Part shown: piece after piece, positions 1-5,244 of the stretch
How the letters are laid out: every line of letters begins with the position of its first letter
Numbering within the stretch: position 1 is the first letter of the stretch
Source of the DNA: a virus
Virus record (IMG/VR): IMGVR_UViG_3300025300_001994
Coordinates: 1-47,689 of that record
DNA length: 47,689 nt
Reading direction: 5' to 3' (one strand)
Notes under the pieces: generated by a model
Told to the model about the DNA's origin: nothing
Databases searched by the model: none
The model's input: only the letters and a program-made list of their open reading frames with translations
Made by a program: the position numbers and the translations under genes

Positions 1-2
1 CT

Positions 3-269
3 GCCAGCCGTGGCGGGCGTGATGATGATATGATTGACCGGGATAACCTACGGGAATCCGTGGTTGTATTTTCCGAAGACGAAGCGTATAATAAGAAAAT
101 GGAGATTGATCACGATGACAGCCATGCCGCTGTGCCAGAATGGCGGAACAATAGCTTTGCTCTGTTGGTTCACGGAGTACAGCCGAAAGGAAGTAAAGCC
201 GCCGAAGCGTTGAAAATTTTGAAGCGGGACAAAGTCAAACATTCCTACAATAGAAAGGTGACAGCATGA
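3..269 (+). CDS. Hypothetical protein, probably cut by the window edge
   Basis: The reading frame is open from the first bases of the window, so the true start probably lies upstream. The first in-frame ATG is at 30 but has no convincing Shine-Dalgarno sequence. The visible protein is acidic at first and basic at its end, with no recognisable domain, signal peptide or membrane segment. Its stop overlaps the start of the next gene (266) by four bases, so the two are translationally coupled in one operon. Function unknown. Confidence 0.6.
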   Translation, partial: ASRGGRDDDMIDRDNLRESVVVFSEDEAYNKKMEIDHDDSHAAVPEWRNNSFALLVHGVQPKGSKAAEALKILKRDKVKHSYNRKVTA

Positions 270-451
270 CGTGGGGCGAACTATTAGAATTTCTACATGA
301 CAGGGCGCTAGATGATCCGCTTTATTTACAGGACAACGTTACTATATATGATAAAAGTATGGGCGAATATTATCCATGTAACACACTAGAAACCACAGAA
401 GCAGATGATATACTAGACAAAGGCCATTTATTTCTATCAATCGAAAGCTAA
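266..451 (+). CDS. Small acidic protein of the M-x-W-x-E-L type
   Basis: This is a 61-residue acidic protein that starts with MTWGELLEFL and continues with a DDPLYLQDNVTIYD segment. A short protein at 10988 has the same layout (MKWRELREEL, then DLDSEVIVLN), so the two look like members of one small family often seen in phage and bacterial accessory regions. The purine-rich stretch GAAAGGTGA just upstream can act as the ribosome binding site, and the start overlaps the previous stop. Function unknown. Confidence 0.7.
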   Translation: MTWGELLEFLHDRALDDPLYLQDNVTIYDKSMGEYYPCNTLETTEADDILDKGHLFLSIES

Positions 452-455
452 CAAA

Positions 456-890
456 GTGAATAAACCACAAGTGAAATCGGGCGCAAATTGGTTTGAAACT
501 ATTTCTAAATACGTTAACAAAAACAAAAAAATCGACGTATACAGAAATTTGCATAATGATTGCTGGTCTGTTCGACAGGGTGCGCGGGTGGTGTGCCATA
601 CCAACTATATAACATTGCGGGATTGTGAATATATAGTTCAACCTGCGGGAAGGCGGCGCGTTTTAGTTGAGCGAAAAAAAAACGTCCATGCGTTTGTGCG
701 AGGTTATCTATGTAGTCCACGCGATTCGGATTGGACACCGCCATTTTCGTGGGAATATGTAAAATATAACCCATATAAAGCTGGCTCATTTTACTTTGAT
801 CACGAACCCGACCATTATATACACGAATCAAAATATGCGGATCTAGATGTGACGGATGATGATGGTATCTTAGCATGGGGATGGACGTAA
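456..890 (+). CDS. Hypothetical protein with conserved Arg-Lys-rich core
   Basis: A 144-residue protein with a GTG start only a few bases after the preceding stop; no ATG lies near the N-terminus and the ribosome binding site is weak, so the start is uncertain. The middle holds a HNDCWSVRQGARVVCH stretch followed by AGRRRVLVERKKNVHAFVRG. I recall a similar arrangement in uncharacterised plasmid and phage proteins, but cannot name a family. It has no membrane segment. Its stop codon lies inside the first 29-bp repeat of the regulatory module that follows. Confidence 0.6.
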   Translation: MNKPQVKSGANWFETISKYVNKNKKIDVYRNLHNDCWSVRQGARVVCHTNYITLRDCEYIVQPAGRRRVLVERKKNVHAFVRGYLCSPRDSDWTPPFSWEYVKYNPYKAGSFYFDHEPDHYIHESKYADLDVTDDDGILAWGWT

Positions 891-965
891 ACCCTTACTA
901 CCAAAGGACTTAGGGCGGCGCGGGGGCGCCCCGCTCGACGTAAACCCTTACCACATAAGGACTTA
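884..965 (+). repeat. 82-bp regulatory module, copy 1 (two 29-bp repeats around a GC-rich spacer)
   Basis: Two 29-bp direct repeats (884-912 and 937-965) share the start GACGTAAACCCTTAC and the end AAGGACTTA. Each is an imperfect dyad (TAAACCCTT against AAGGACTTA). They enclose a 24-bp GC-rich spacer containing GGGGGCGCCCC. The same module recurs at 2518-2599. A 14-bp motif, GCAAATACCATGCC, follows at 981-994, then a promoter at 1017. The position suggests operators or activator sites controlling the DUF932-like gene; replication iterons are an alternative. Confidence 0.8.
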
Positions 966-980
966 CGACGATTCTCCCCC

Positions 981-994
981 GCAAATACCATGCC
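981..994 (+). repeat. GCAAAT-N-N-CATGCC motif, copy 1
   Basis: This 14-bp motif lies between repeat module copy 1 and the promoter at 1017-1044. Near-identical copies lie at 2615-2628 and 2641-2654, in the same order relative to the second module and the second promoter. This makes it a likely protein binding site tied to these promoters. Confidence 0.6.
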
Positions 995-1016
995 GAAAAA
1001 AAGTTAAAGATATTGT

Positions 1017-1044
1017 TTGACATGGCCGATAACTATAGTATACT
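1017..1044 (+). promoter_or_regulatory. Sigma-70-type promoter for the DUF932-like gene
   Basis: TTGACA (1017-1022) and TATACT (1039-1044) are separated by 16 bp and lie about 45 bp upstream of the ATG at 1088. A TTTTTTTGGAGAG ribosome binding region sits directly before the ATG. The repeat module at 884-994 immediately upstream suggests regulation. Confidence 0.75.
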
Positions 1045-1087
1045 AAGGGGGTAGTTTACTGTTTCACTTTTTTTTTGGAGAGTTTGG

Positions 1088-2293
1088 ATGAGCGAGTACA
1101 AAAAGTTGCGGATGACGGCGGACAAGAGCGAAGGCGATTTTGTCAAGACGTTGGAAGGCCAAACCGGCACGGGTTTAGCCGACAATACCCACGTTCACAA
1201 GGACTGGTATGCCACTACCATATCCTACGATGACGCAATGGAAAATCTCCAGCGTGCGGCTGATGATCGCGAAGACATTTTGGCACCTGCTAAAAACATC
1301 GACGCAATTGTTGATGATTTTGATGGAGAATTCAAACTGCAAGTTAATGATAGGGTACTACGTCCAACCGACTGGGCACTACAGCAGTTTTCTATCCGCT
1401 CAAAAGTACCATCGTCCACTGTAATCCAGAAGCTACGTGCTCAAGAGGATGCCGATGAGCAGGATGCTGAGGTTATGATGCAACTCGCCAATAATGCCTT
1501 GCGACGATTAGAGCAGGATAAAGTTTTCCGTTTGCGCACCTATACCGACGACACTTGCCGCGCGTTTGTAACTGATAAGTATGCGCCAATTGACAACCGT
1601 TGGTATCTGGATGTGTTGAAAGATACCTTGCCCGGTGGTCGTTTGTCACACTGGCGAGGTGACGAGGATACCATTTTCGGGAACGTCTTACTGCCTGATA
1701 CTATCATCGATTATGGGCAGGACGACGATTCCGATTATGGTGGTATGTTGTCGATTGGAAACTGTGAGATTGGCAAACGTCGCATTTCACAAATCCCGTC
1801 TCTGTTTCGTTCGATCTGTCTCAATGGTTGCATATGGGGACAAGTAGCAGGGCAGCAGATTAAGAAACGCCACATTGGCGAGATTGATCTCACTACCTTG
1901 CGTCTGCAAATCGAGCAGAATATTGAGGCACAATTGCCATTGTTACCATTGGGCGTTCGGAAATTGTTGGACACTCAATCCATGGATGCGGATGGTGTTC
2001 GCATGAAAAATGTGATTGCCGCCGTGGCAATTGACAATAAGTTTTCCAAACGGGAAGCGAGCGAGGTACTTTCCCAATGGGCAACATACGAGCGGGAAGA
2101 TAAGAATCTGTTCGGGGTTGTCAACGCGGTGACTCGTGCGGGTCAAACATTTGACCCACAAAATTGGGTGCGGTTTGATCAGATCGGTGGTCAACTGTTG
2201 GAGATGTCGCCAAGCCGTTGGGATTCCACGGTAAAGCGTGCCGATTCTCTGGACGTGAAAGACTTCGACAAAGTTTTCGCGATGGCCTCATGA
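1088..2293 (+). CDS. DUF932-like phage/plasmid protein
   Basis: A 401-residue soluble protein resembling the DUF932 (phage/plasmid-like protein) family. Recognisable stretches are the middle FRLRTYTDDTCRAFVTDKYAPIDN block, then GNVLLPDTIIDYG and the later SICLNGCIWG region. DUF932 proteins occur widely on phages and plasmids; their biochemical role is not settled, although links to DNA metabolism have been proposed. The ATG follows GGAGAG by a good distance and a consensus-like promoter lies upstream. Base composition is clearly more GC-rich than in the later genes. The stop overlaps the start of a tiny membrane protein gene. Confidence 0.7.
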   Translation: MSEYKKLRMTADKSEGDFVKTLEGQTGTGLADNTHVHKDWYATTISYDDAMENLQRAADDREDILAPAKNIDAIVDDFDGEFKLQVNDRVLRPTDWALQQFSIRSKVPSSTVIQKLRAQEDADEQDAEVMMQLANNALRRLEQDKVFRLRTYTDDTCRAFVTDKYAPIDNRWYLDVLKDTLPGGRLSHWRGDEDTIFGNVLLPDTIIDYGQDDDSDYGGMLSIGNCEIGKRRISQIPSLFRSICLNGCIWGQVAGQQIKKRHIGEIDLTTLRLQIEQNIEAQLPLLPLGVRKLLDTQSMDADGVRMKNVIAAVAIDNKFSKREASEVLSQWATYEREDKNLFGVVNAVTRAGQTFDPQNWVRFDQIGGQLLEMSPSRWDSTVKRADSLDVKDFDKVFAMAS

Positions 2294-2376
2294 GCAACAA
2301 ACCGCTTTTGATTGCCGTGGTTGTGGCCTTCTTTGTTGGGATTTTTTCAGGGCTGCAAGAGTTGTTAAAAGATTAG
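2290..2376 (+). CDS. 28-residue single-span membrane peptide
   Basis: A very short ORF overlaps the DUF932-like stop by ATGA. It encodes MSNKPLL, then a run of about 15 hydrophobic residues (IAVVVAFFVGIFSGL), then QELLKD. The clean hydrophobic segment, polar ends and coupled start argue for a real small membrane protein. Function unknown. Confidence 0.5.
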   Translation: MSNKPLLIAVVVAFFVGIFSGLQELLKD

Positions 2377-2401
2377 CCATACAGCATAGGAGGTTACGCC
2401 A

Positions 2402-2437
2402 ATGGGCTACTACAGGGGTAGGGCTGCCGCCCGATAG
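2402..2437 (+). CDS. 11-codon mini-ORF with strong ribosome binding site
   Basis: ATG at 2402 is preceded at a good distance by AGGAGG (2390-2395) and opens an 11-codon frame (MGYYRGRAAAR) ending about 30 bp before a strong intrinsic terminator. It may be a leader peptide or a small basic peptide. The strong Shine-Dalgarno sequence is the only positive evidence. Confidence 0.3.
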   Translation: MGYYRGRAAAR

Positions 2438-2466
2438 ACCAAAAAACCCCCGGACGATGATGGTTC

Positions 2467-2493
2467 GCCCCCCCCGCAAGGGGGGCTTTTTTT
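2467..2493 (+). terminator. Strong Rho-independent terminator
   Basis: A GC-only hairpin (GCCCCCC stem, GCAA loop, GGGGGGC stem) is followed by seven T. It closes the DUF932 transcription unit just before the second repeat module. Confidence 0.9.
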
Positions 2494-2517
2494 GGCACAC
2501 GGTTTGCCCTAGTAAAT

Positions 2518-2599
2518 GACGTAAACCTTTACCAGCAAAGGACTTAGGGGCGGCCGGGGGCGCCGGGCCTGACATAACTACTTACTATCAAAGGACTTA
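2518..2599 (+). repeat. 82-bp regulatory module, copy 2
   Basis: Repeats at 2518-2546 and 2571-2599, each 29 bp, enclose a GC-rich 24-bp spacer with GGGGGCGCCGGG. They match the module at 884-965 in length, order and spacing, so the block is an ancient duplication kept by selection. The first repeat is nearly identical to copy 1; the second has diverged in its left half but keeps AAAGGACTTA. Confidence 0.8.
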
Positions 2600-2614
2600 C
2601 GTAAATATCTCCCT

Positions 2615-2654
2615 GCAAATATCATGCCAATTGAATGCCTGCAAATTTCATGCC
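2615..2654 (+). repeat. Two GCAAAT-N-N-CATGCC motifs
   Basis: GCAAATATCATGCC (2615-2628) and GCAAATTTCATGCC (2641-2654) are direct repeats 26 bp apart, each preceded by CCTor CCTGC-like bases. They match the single copy at 981-994 and lie in the same place between repeat module and promoter. Confidence 0.6.
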
Positions 2655-2666
2655 AAAACTTTAGTT

Positions 2667-2695
2667 GATATAAACCCTTATAGGTTAAAGACTTA
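2667..2695 (+). repeat. Fifth 29-bp repeat, adjacent to a promoter
   Basis: This diverged fifth copy (GATATAAACCCTTATAGG, then TTAAAGACTTA) ends 2 bp before the -35 box of the promoter at 2698. A protein bound here would touch RNA polymerase, which supports an operator or activator role for the family. Confidence 0.6.
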
Positions 2696-2697
2696 GG

Positions 2698-2726
2698 TTG
2701 ACATTGACCGAAGTATATGGTATGAT
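2698..2726 (+). promoter_or_regulatory. Sigma-70-type promoter reading into a region with no clear gene
   Basis: TTGACA (2698-2703) and TATGAT (2721-2726) are spaced 17 bp apart. Downstream there is no convincing plus-strand gene until 3549, so the product may be an untranslated RNA or a long leader. A 61-residue frame beginning at 2745 has low-complexity, proline-rich content and I do not accept it as a gene. Confidence 0.65.
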
Positions 2727-3485
2727 TGGACTTAGGGCAAAGAGATGCAGCAGAGACAACAACTCAGAACCACTGGGCGCCCAGAGCCACATCGTCCCCT
2801 TGTCTCTCCCCTCCCCCTCAGACTCGCTCCCATAGTGATAGTCAGCGAAAACAGTAAATTAAAAAAGTCAACAACAAAACCAAAAAAACAATTGGGCAGG
2901 CTAGTATTAATATTAGCTTTGGTAGGCTAGGCATAGGAATATGCATGTCCTTCCCCCCCTCTTCAGACTCGTGGTCATTGTGATAGTCAGCCCCTTTTAG
3001 AATCCGGGGCCTTCTTGTCTCACCCTTTCTTTTCAGACAAAAGAAAAGACCTACAGTCAGCAACTCTAGAAAATTTGGTCGATAAATCCCTGCGTTCTGA
3101 TGGCCGAAAGGGAAGGCTCCTTGGAGGGGGCGCAGACCGAATCAGCACCGGGACATGTCGGTAAGTCTCCCACACTAAGTATAGACACAACGATAGCGCA
3201 ATTCCAGTAACTAAACCGAATAAAAAATCTTTAACCATAATTTCTATCTGCCTGTAAAAAATAACCAAACGTTATTCAGATGCAGCAGAGGAAAGTTTAA
3301 GTATAAGTGTTAAATCTTACCTTTACTTATATTGATAATTCTTTTTCTGCTCCAATGAACTGAGATCAACCTTAATTTTTATAGTAATGTGTAATTATAA
3401 ATAAGATTAACTTTTTTTCTCATAACACCTTATGTTATCCAGTAGTGGTGAATTTTGCCCAGAAAAATAATAAAAAACATTGCGC
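2727..3485. other. Largely non-coding region with a thrice-repeated polypyrimidine motif
   Basis: Three related blocks, at about 2796-2846, 2947-2991 and 3011-3061, each run from a C/T-rich tract through CAGAC to a TCAGC end. The first two share CAGACTCG and GTGATAGTCAGC. The part from 3270 to 3480 is AT-rich with no gene that I can support. One possible minus-strand gene lies at 3020-3238 and is listed separately. Confidence 0.5.
3020..3238 (-). CDS. Possible minus-strand single-span membrane protein
   Basis: On the minus strand, the ATG at 3238 opens a 72-residue frame starting MVKDFLFGLV and continuing with a convincing hydrophobic span (about residues 4-22) and an Arg/Pro-rich tail. The ribosome binding site is weak (AGGCAG), and all other well supported genes here are on the plus strand. 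The end of the frame coincides with the third polypyrimidine repeat. A real small membrane protein is possible, but a chance frame cannot be excluded. Confidence 0.35.
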   Translation of the reverse strand: MVKDFLFGLVTGIALSLCLYLVWETYRHVPVLIRSAPPPRSLPFRPSERRDLSTKFSRVADCRSFLLSEKKG

Positions 3486-3513
3486 TTGACATTGCAAAAA
3501 GTCGATGTATACT
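3486..3513 (+). promoter_or_regulatory. Sigma-70-type promoter
   Basis: TTGACA (3486-3491), 16-bp spacer, TATACT (3508-3513). It lies about 35 bp before the gene starting at 3549, which rules out the upstream in-frame start at 3480 because that would precede the transcription start. Confidence 0.75.
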
Positions 3514-3548
3514 GTAGTAAACTTACTGGCCTTTATAAGGAGATGGAG

Positions 3549-3941
3549 ATGACAACTGTGACTAAGCAGAAACCAGCCAGACGCAAGAAGAGACTAGAAG
3601 CCCCTAAGCCAATTTTTAACAGGGACTTTGATAGTTATGTTAGAGCCCACATTAATCGTAACTTTGGGCGCCCTGATAATATAACTAGCGAGAATTTACT
3701 CTGGTACAAGGGTTGGGACCATGGAGGAGTACAGAGGGGCCGACTTGATGTATGGTTCAAGGTCATGAATAAAGATGACTATAAGGATGTCAAGATAAAT
3801 AGTTACTTTATTAAAGTTTACGAGACCACTATTTCAGTTTGGAGTACTTCTAAAGTCAGTAATGAGCCCGATTTCATGTTTAAGCAGCCAAGTGATGGGC
3901 AAAAAACCCCCTCCAGACCGGAAAAGGGACAAAGTAATTAG
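3549..3941 (+). CDS. Hypothetical basic soluble protein
   Basis: A 130-residue protein starts at the ATG six bases after AAGGAG (3537-3542); the ATG at 3543 is an alternative. The first 20 residues are strongly basic (KQKPARRKKRLE), followed by an acidic/aromatic core with WYKGWDHGG and RLDVWFKV and a Pro/Lys/Ser tail. The basic start could bind nucleic acid. It is expressed from its own promoter at 3486. I do not recognise the family. Confidence 0.65.
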   Translation: MTTVTKQKPARRKKRLEAPKPIFNRDFDSYVRAHINRNFGRPDNITSENLLWYKGWDHGGVQRGRLDVWFKVMNKDDYKDVKINSYFIKVYETTISVWSTSKVSNEPDFMFKQPSDGQKTPSRPEKGQSN

Positions 3942-3990
3942 TAAATAACCTTAGTATTATTACTTATTGCATAAAGAGGAAGTTGGAACA

Positions 3991-4146
3991 ATGTTTTACA
4001 ATGAGTCTTTAGCTGTTAATGTTCTCTTTTATATGTTATATAGTACTGTTATTATTAATAGTAGTATTTTAGCTTATTATGCTGGAAAAACACTATCTAA
4101 AGCTACAGTCAGGGCAGCCGCCCATTATCCAAAAAAGAGATATTAA
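3991..4146 (+). CDS. 51-residue membrane protein
   Basis: A short gene preceded by AGAGGAAG at a good distance. The protein has a long hydrophobic stretch (about residues 8-32, rich in Val, Leu, Ile, Tyr) followed by a basic tail ending HYPKKRY, consistent with one membrane span and a cytoplasmic C-terminus. Family not recognised. Confidence 0.5.
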   Translation: MFYNESLAVNVLFYMLYSTVIINSSILAYYAGKTLSKATVRAAAHYPKKRY

Positions 4147-4245
4147 TAGTCCTTTTCTGCTTGCTTTTTCTTGACTTCGAATACATCATATAAGTGTACG
4201 CTTTGGGAGTCAGCCAATTTAAAATAACATTTAGAGATAGAAAAA

Positions 4246-4431
4246 ATGAAAAAAATTGAGAAATGTACCAACTGTTCAGATAAGACATATAACTATTATA
4301 CTATTAAGACCAATAGGGGTGATCTGCATCAATGTAGAGACTGTTATGAGAGACTATTCATGCGGGCTCACCGAAATGATTATGCTCTTAACAGCACCAA
4401 GAACAAGAAGGATCGTTATTCAGGGGCCTGA
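4246..4431 (+). CDS. Small four-cysteine zinc-finger protein
   Basis: A 61-residue basic protein with CTNC near the N-terminus and CRDC about 20 residues later, a typical treble-clef or zinc-ribbon arrangement. The C-terminal half is rich in Asn, Lys and Arg. No strong Shine-Dalgarno sequence is visible, though AGAGATAG lies upstream. The last codons overlap the 5' end of the tmRNA at 4423, so messenger and tmRNA may come from one transcript. Function unknown. Confidence 0.6.
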   Translation: MKKIEKCTNCSDKTYNYYTIKTNRGDLHQCRDCYERLFMRAHRNDYALNSTKNKKDRYSGA

Positions 4432-4703
4432 AATGGTATCGACTGATGGTGGAGGTAATAACTGCATGTGCTGGTTGACCGAAGGGCCAGCTAAAAAATC
4501 GGTTAAACTATTTTACTTGCCGAGCCTAGCTTAGCACTCGCTGCCTAGCAGTGCGGGGTTGTCCTAGACCTTGTTACCCAATTAGGACGAGGGGTTACAT
4601 TTCCCGTATTAACTAAAAAATGATATTTTTTGTTTGCGGTTTAAACATGTAGATGTTATTATTGAAGTTAGACAGGACGCGGGTTCGATTCCCGCCGGGT
4701 CCA
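4423..4703 (+). ncRNA. ssrA: Transfer-messenger RNA (tmRNA), phage-encoded
   Basis: tmRNA rescues stalled ribosomes and tags the nascent protein for degradation. The 5' end (GGGGCCTGAAATGGTATCGAC) resembles the conserved tmRNA 5' end. The 3' end has a perfect T-arm (GCGGG, loop TTCGATT, CCCGC; 4679-4695) and an acceptor strand ending in discriminator A4703. The acceptor stem carries the G3-U70 pair (4425 with 4700) that marks alanine identity; CCA is not encoded. The tag frame runs from GCT at 4490 to TAG at 4532 and encodes AKKSVKLFYLPSLA. Helices follow it (for example GTCCTA with TAGGAC around 4560-4588). The acceptor stem has two mismatches in my pairing. The RNA array starts only four bases downstream. 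Confidence 0.85.
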
Positions 4704-4706
4704 CTT

Positions 4707-4783
4707 GGCTGGTTTGGTCAGCAGCCTTATTTTGCAGGTGGTATGAGTTTCCACACTGTACTGATCAACCCCGATAAAACTCA
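4707..4783 (+). ncRNA. Double-pseudoknot RNA element, unit 1 (first of dimer 1-2)
   Basis: Four helices are visible. P0 is GGCTG (4707-4711) with CAGCC (4722-4726). P1 is TTTGGTCAG (4713-4721) with CTGATCAA (4761-4768). P2 is TGCAGGTGG (4733-4741) with CCACACTGTA (4751-4760). A pseudoknot joins the P2 loop TGAGTTT (4744-4750) to AAACTCA (4777-4783). P0 and P1 interlock as a second pseudoknot. No U-tract follows; unit 2 starts on the last base. Confidence 0.8.
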
Positions 4784-4869
4784 GTTGGTTTGGTCAGCGA
4801 CTTTAATATGCAGGGGGTTTCGGGTTGTCCCCTCTGTACTGATCAAAGGCCCTAAAACCCGTTTTTTTT
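4783..4869 (+). ncRNA. Double-pseudoknot RNA element, unit 2, with U-tract
   Basis: P0 is AGTTG (4783-4787) with CGACT (4798-4802), changed on both strands relative to unit 1. P1 is TTTGGTCAG (4789-4797) with CTGATCAAA (4839-4847). P2 is TGCAGGGGG (4809-4817) with CCCCTCTGTA (4829-4838). The loop CGGGTT (4821-4826) pairs with AACCCG (4856-4861). Eight T follow directly (4862-4869), giving the downstream pairing strand the look of an intrinsic terminator end. Confidence 0.8.
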
Positions 4870-4877
4870 ATAAAGAT

Positions 4878-4954
4878 AGCTGGTTTGGTCAGCAGCTTTA
4901 GGATGCAGGTGGAAGGAGTTGCCACACTGTACTGATCAACGTCGATAAAACCCA
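4878..4954 (+). ncRNA. Double-pseudoknot RNA element, unit 3 (first of dimer 3-4)
   Basis: P0 is AGCTG (4878-4882) with CAGCT (4893-4897). P1 is TTTGGTCAG (4884-4892) with CTGATCAA (4932-4939). P2 is TGCAGGTGG (4904-4912) with CCACACTGTA (4922-4931). The loop-to-downstream pairing is the weakest of all units: loop AAGGAGTTG against AAAACCCA leaves mismatches, so this copy may be degraded. Unit 4 follows at once, without a U-tract. Confidence 0.75.
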
Positions 4955-5043
4955 GCCGGTTTAATCAGCGGCTTTAATATGCAGGTGGTTCGTGCGTTCC
5001 CACACTGTACTGATTAAAGAGGTTAAAACGCACTTTTGTTTTT
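4955..5043 (+). ncRNA. Double-pseudoknot RNA element, unit 4, with U-tract
   Basis: P0 is GCCG (4955-4958) with CGGC (4969-4972). P1 is TTTAATCAG (4960-4968) with CTGATTAAA (5010-5018), a double compensatory change. P2 is TGCAGGTGG (4980-4988) with CCACACTGTA (5000-5009). Loop GTGCGTT (4992-4998) pairs perfectly with AACGCAC (5027-5033). TTTTGTTTTT follows (5034-5043). Confidence 0.8.
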
Positions 5044-5052
5044 ATGAAGATA

Positions 5053-5141
5053 GCCGGTTTGGTCAGCGGCTTTAGTATGCAGGGGGTTTAACATTACCCC
5101 ACTGTACTGATTAACATAGATAAAATGTTTTTGTTTTTTTT
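5053..5141 (+). ncRNA. Double-pseudoknot RNA element, unit 5 (single), with U-tract
   Basis: P0 is GCCG (5053-5056) with CGGC (5067-5070). P1 is TTTGGTCAG (5058-5066) with CTGATTAA (5107-5114). P2 is TGCAGGGGG (5078-5086) with CCCCACTGTA (5097-5106). Loop AACATT (5090-5095) pairs with AATGTT (5124-5129), with a T-rich run to 5141. The TnpB-like gene starts about 100 bp further on. Confidence 0.8.
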
Positions 5142-5244
5142 ACTTGAGAGAAAGGAGGAATTAGAGGAGAGGAAGTTTAGTTTTGAAAAGTTGGCTTAAT
5201 GTTAAGTTAACTATTATACTAACTATGTTATATTGGAGATTATT

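Noticed and set aside
2745-2930. 61-residue gene after the promoter at 2698
   Set aside because: Pro/Arg-rich low-complexity sequence over the polypyrimidine repeats, no ribosome binding site of note.
2842-3063. 73-residue minus-strand frame with C-terminal hydrophobic span
   Set aside because: It overlaps the other minus-strand candidate, begins inside a repeat and has no credible start; a 33-residue inner frame is possible but unsupported.
4171-4194. Promoter for the tmRNA region
   Set aside because: TTGACT (4171) and TATAAG (4189) are only 12 bp apart, too short for sigma-70; no better -10 is visible at 16-18 bp.
4256-4534. 92-residue frame over the 4246 gene and tmRNA
   Set aside because: It is in another frame than the zinc-finger protein, and its end is explained by the tmRNA tag reading frame.
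4653-4901. 82-residue frame across the tmRNA end and RNA units 1-3
   Set aside because: It runs through the tRNA-like 3' end and the pseudoknot RNAs; its repeats are a by-product of the RNA sequence, and there is no ribosome binding site.
4707-5129. Known self-cleaving ribozyme (pistol, twister or HDV-like)
   Set aside because: The nesting of helices resembles pistol if P2 is ignored, but the conserved cores of these ribozymes that I know are not present, and the HDV order of helices is different.
4700-5130. CRISPR array
   Set aside because: The repeated units are 75-85 nt, strongly diverged, and their variable parts pair within the unit. There are no identical short repeats with unrelated spacers and no cas genes except the TnpB-like protein.
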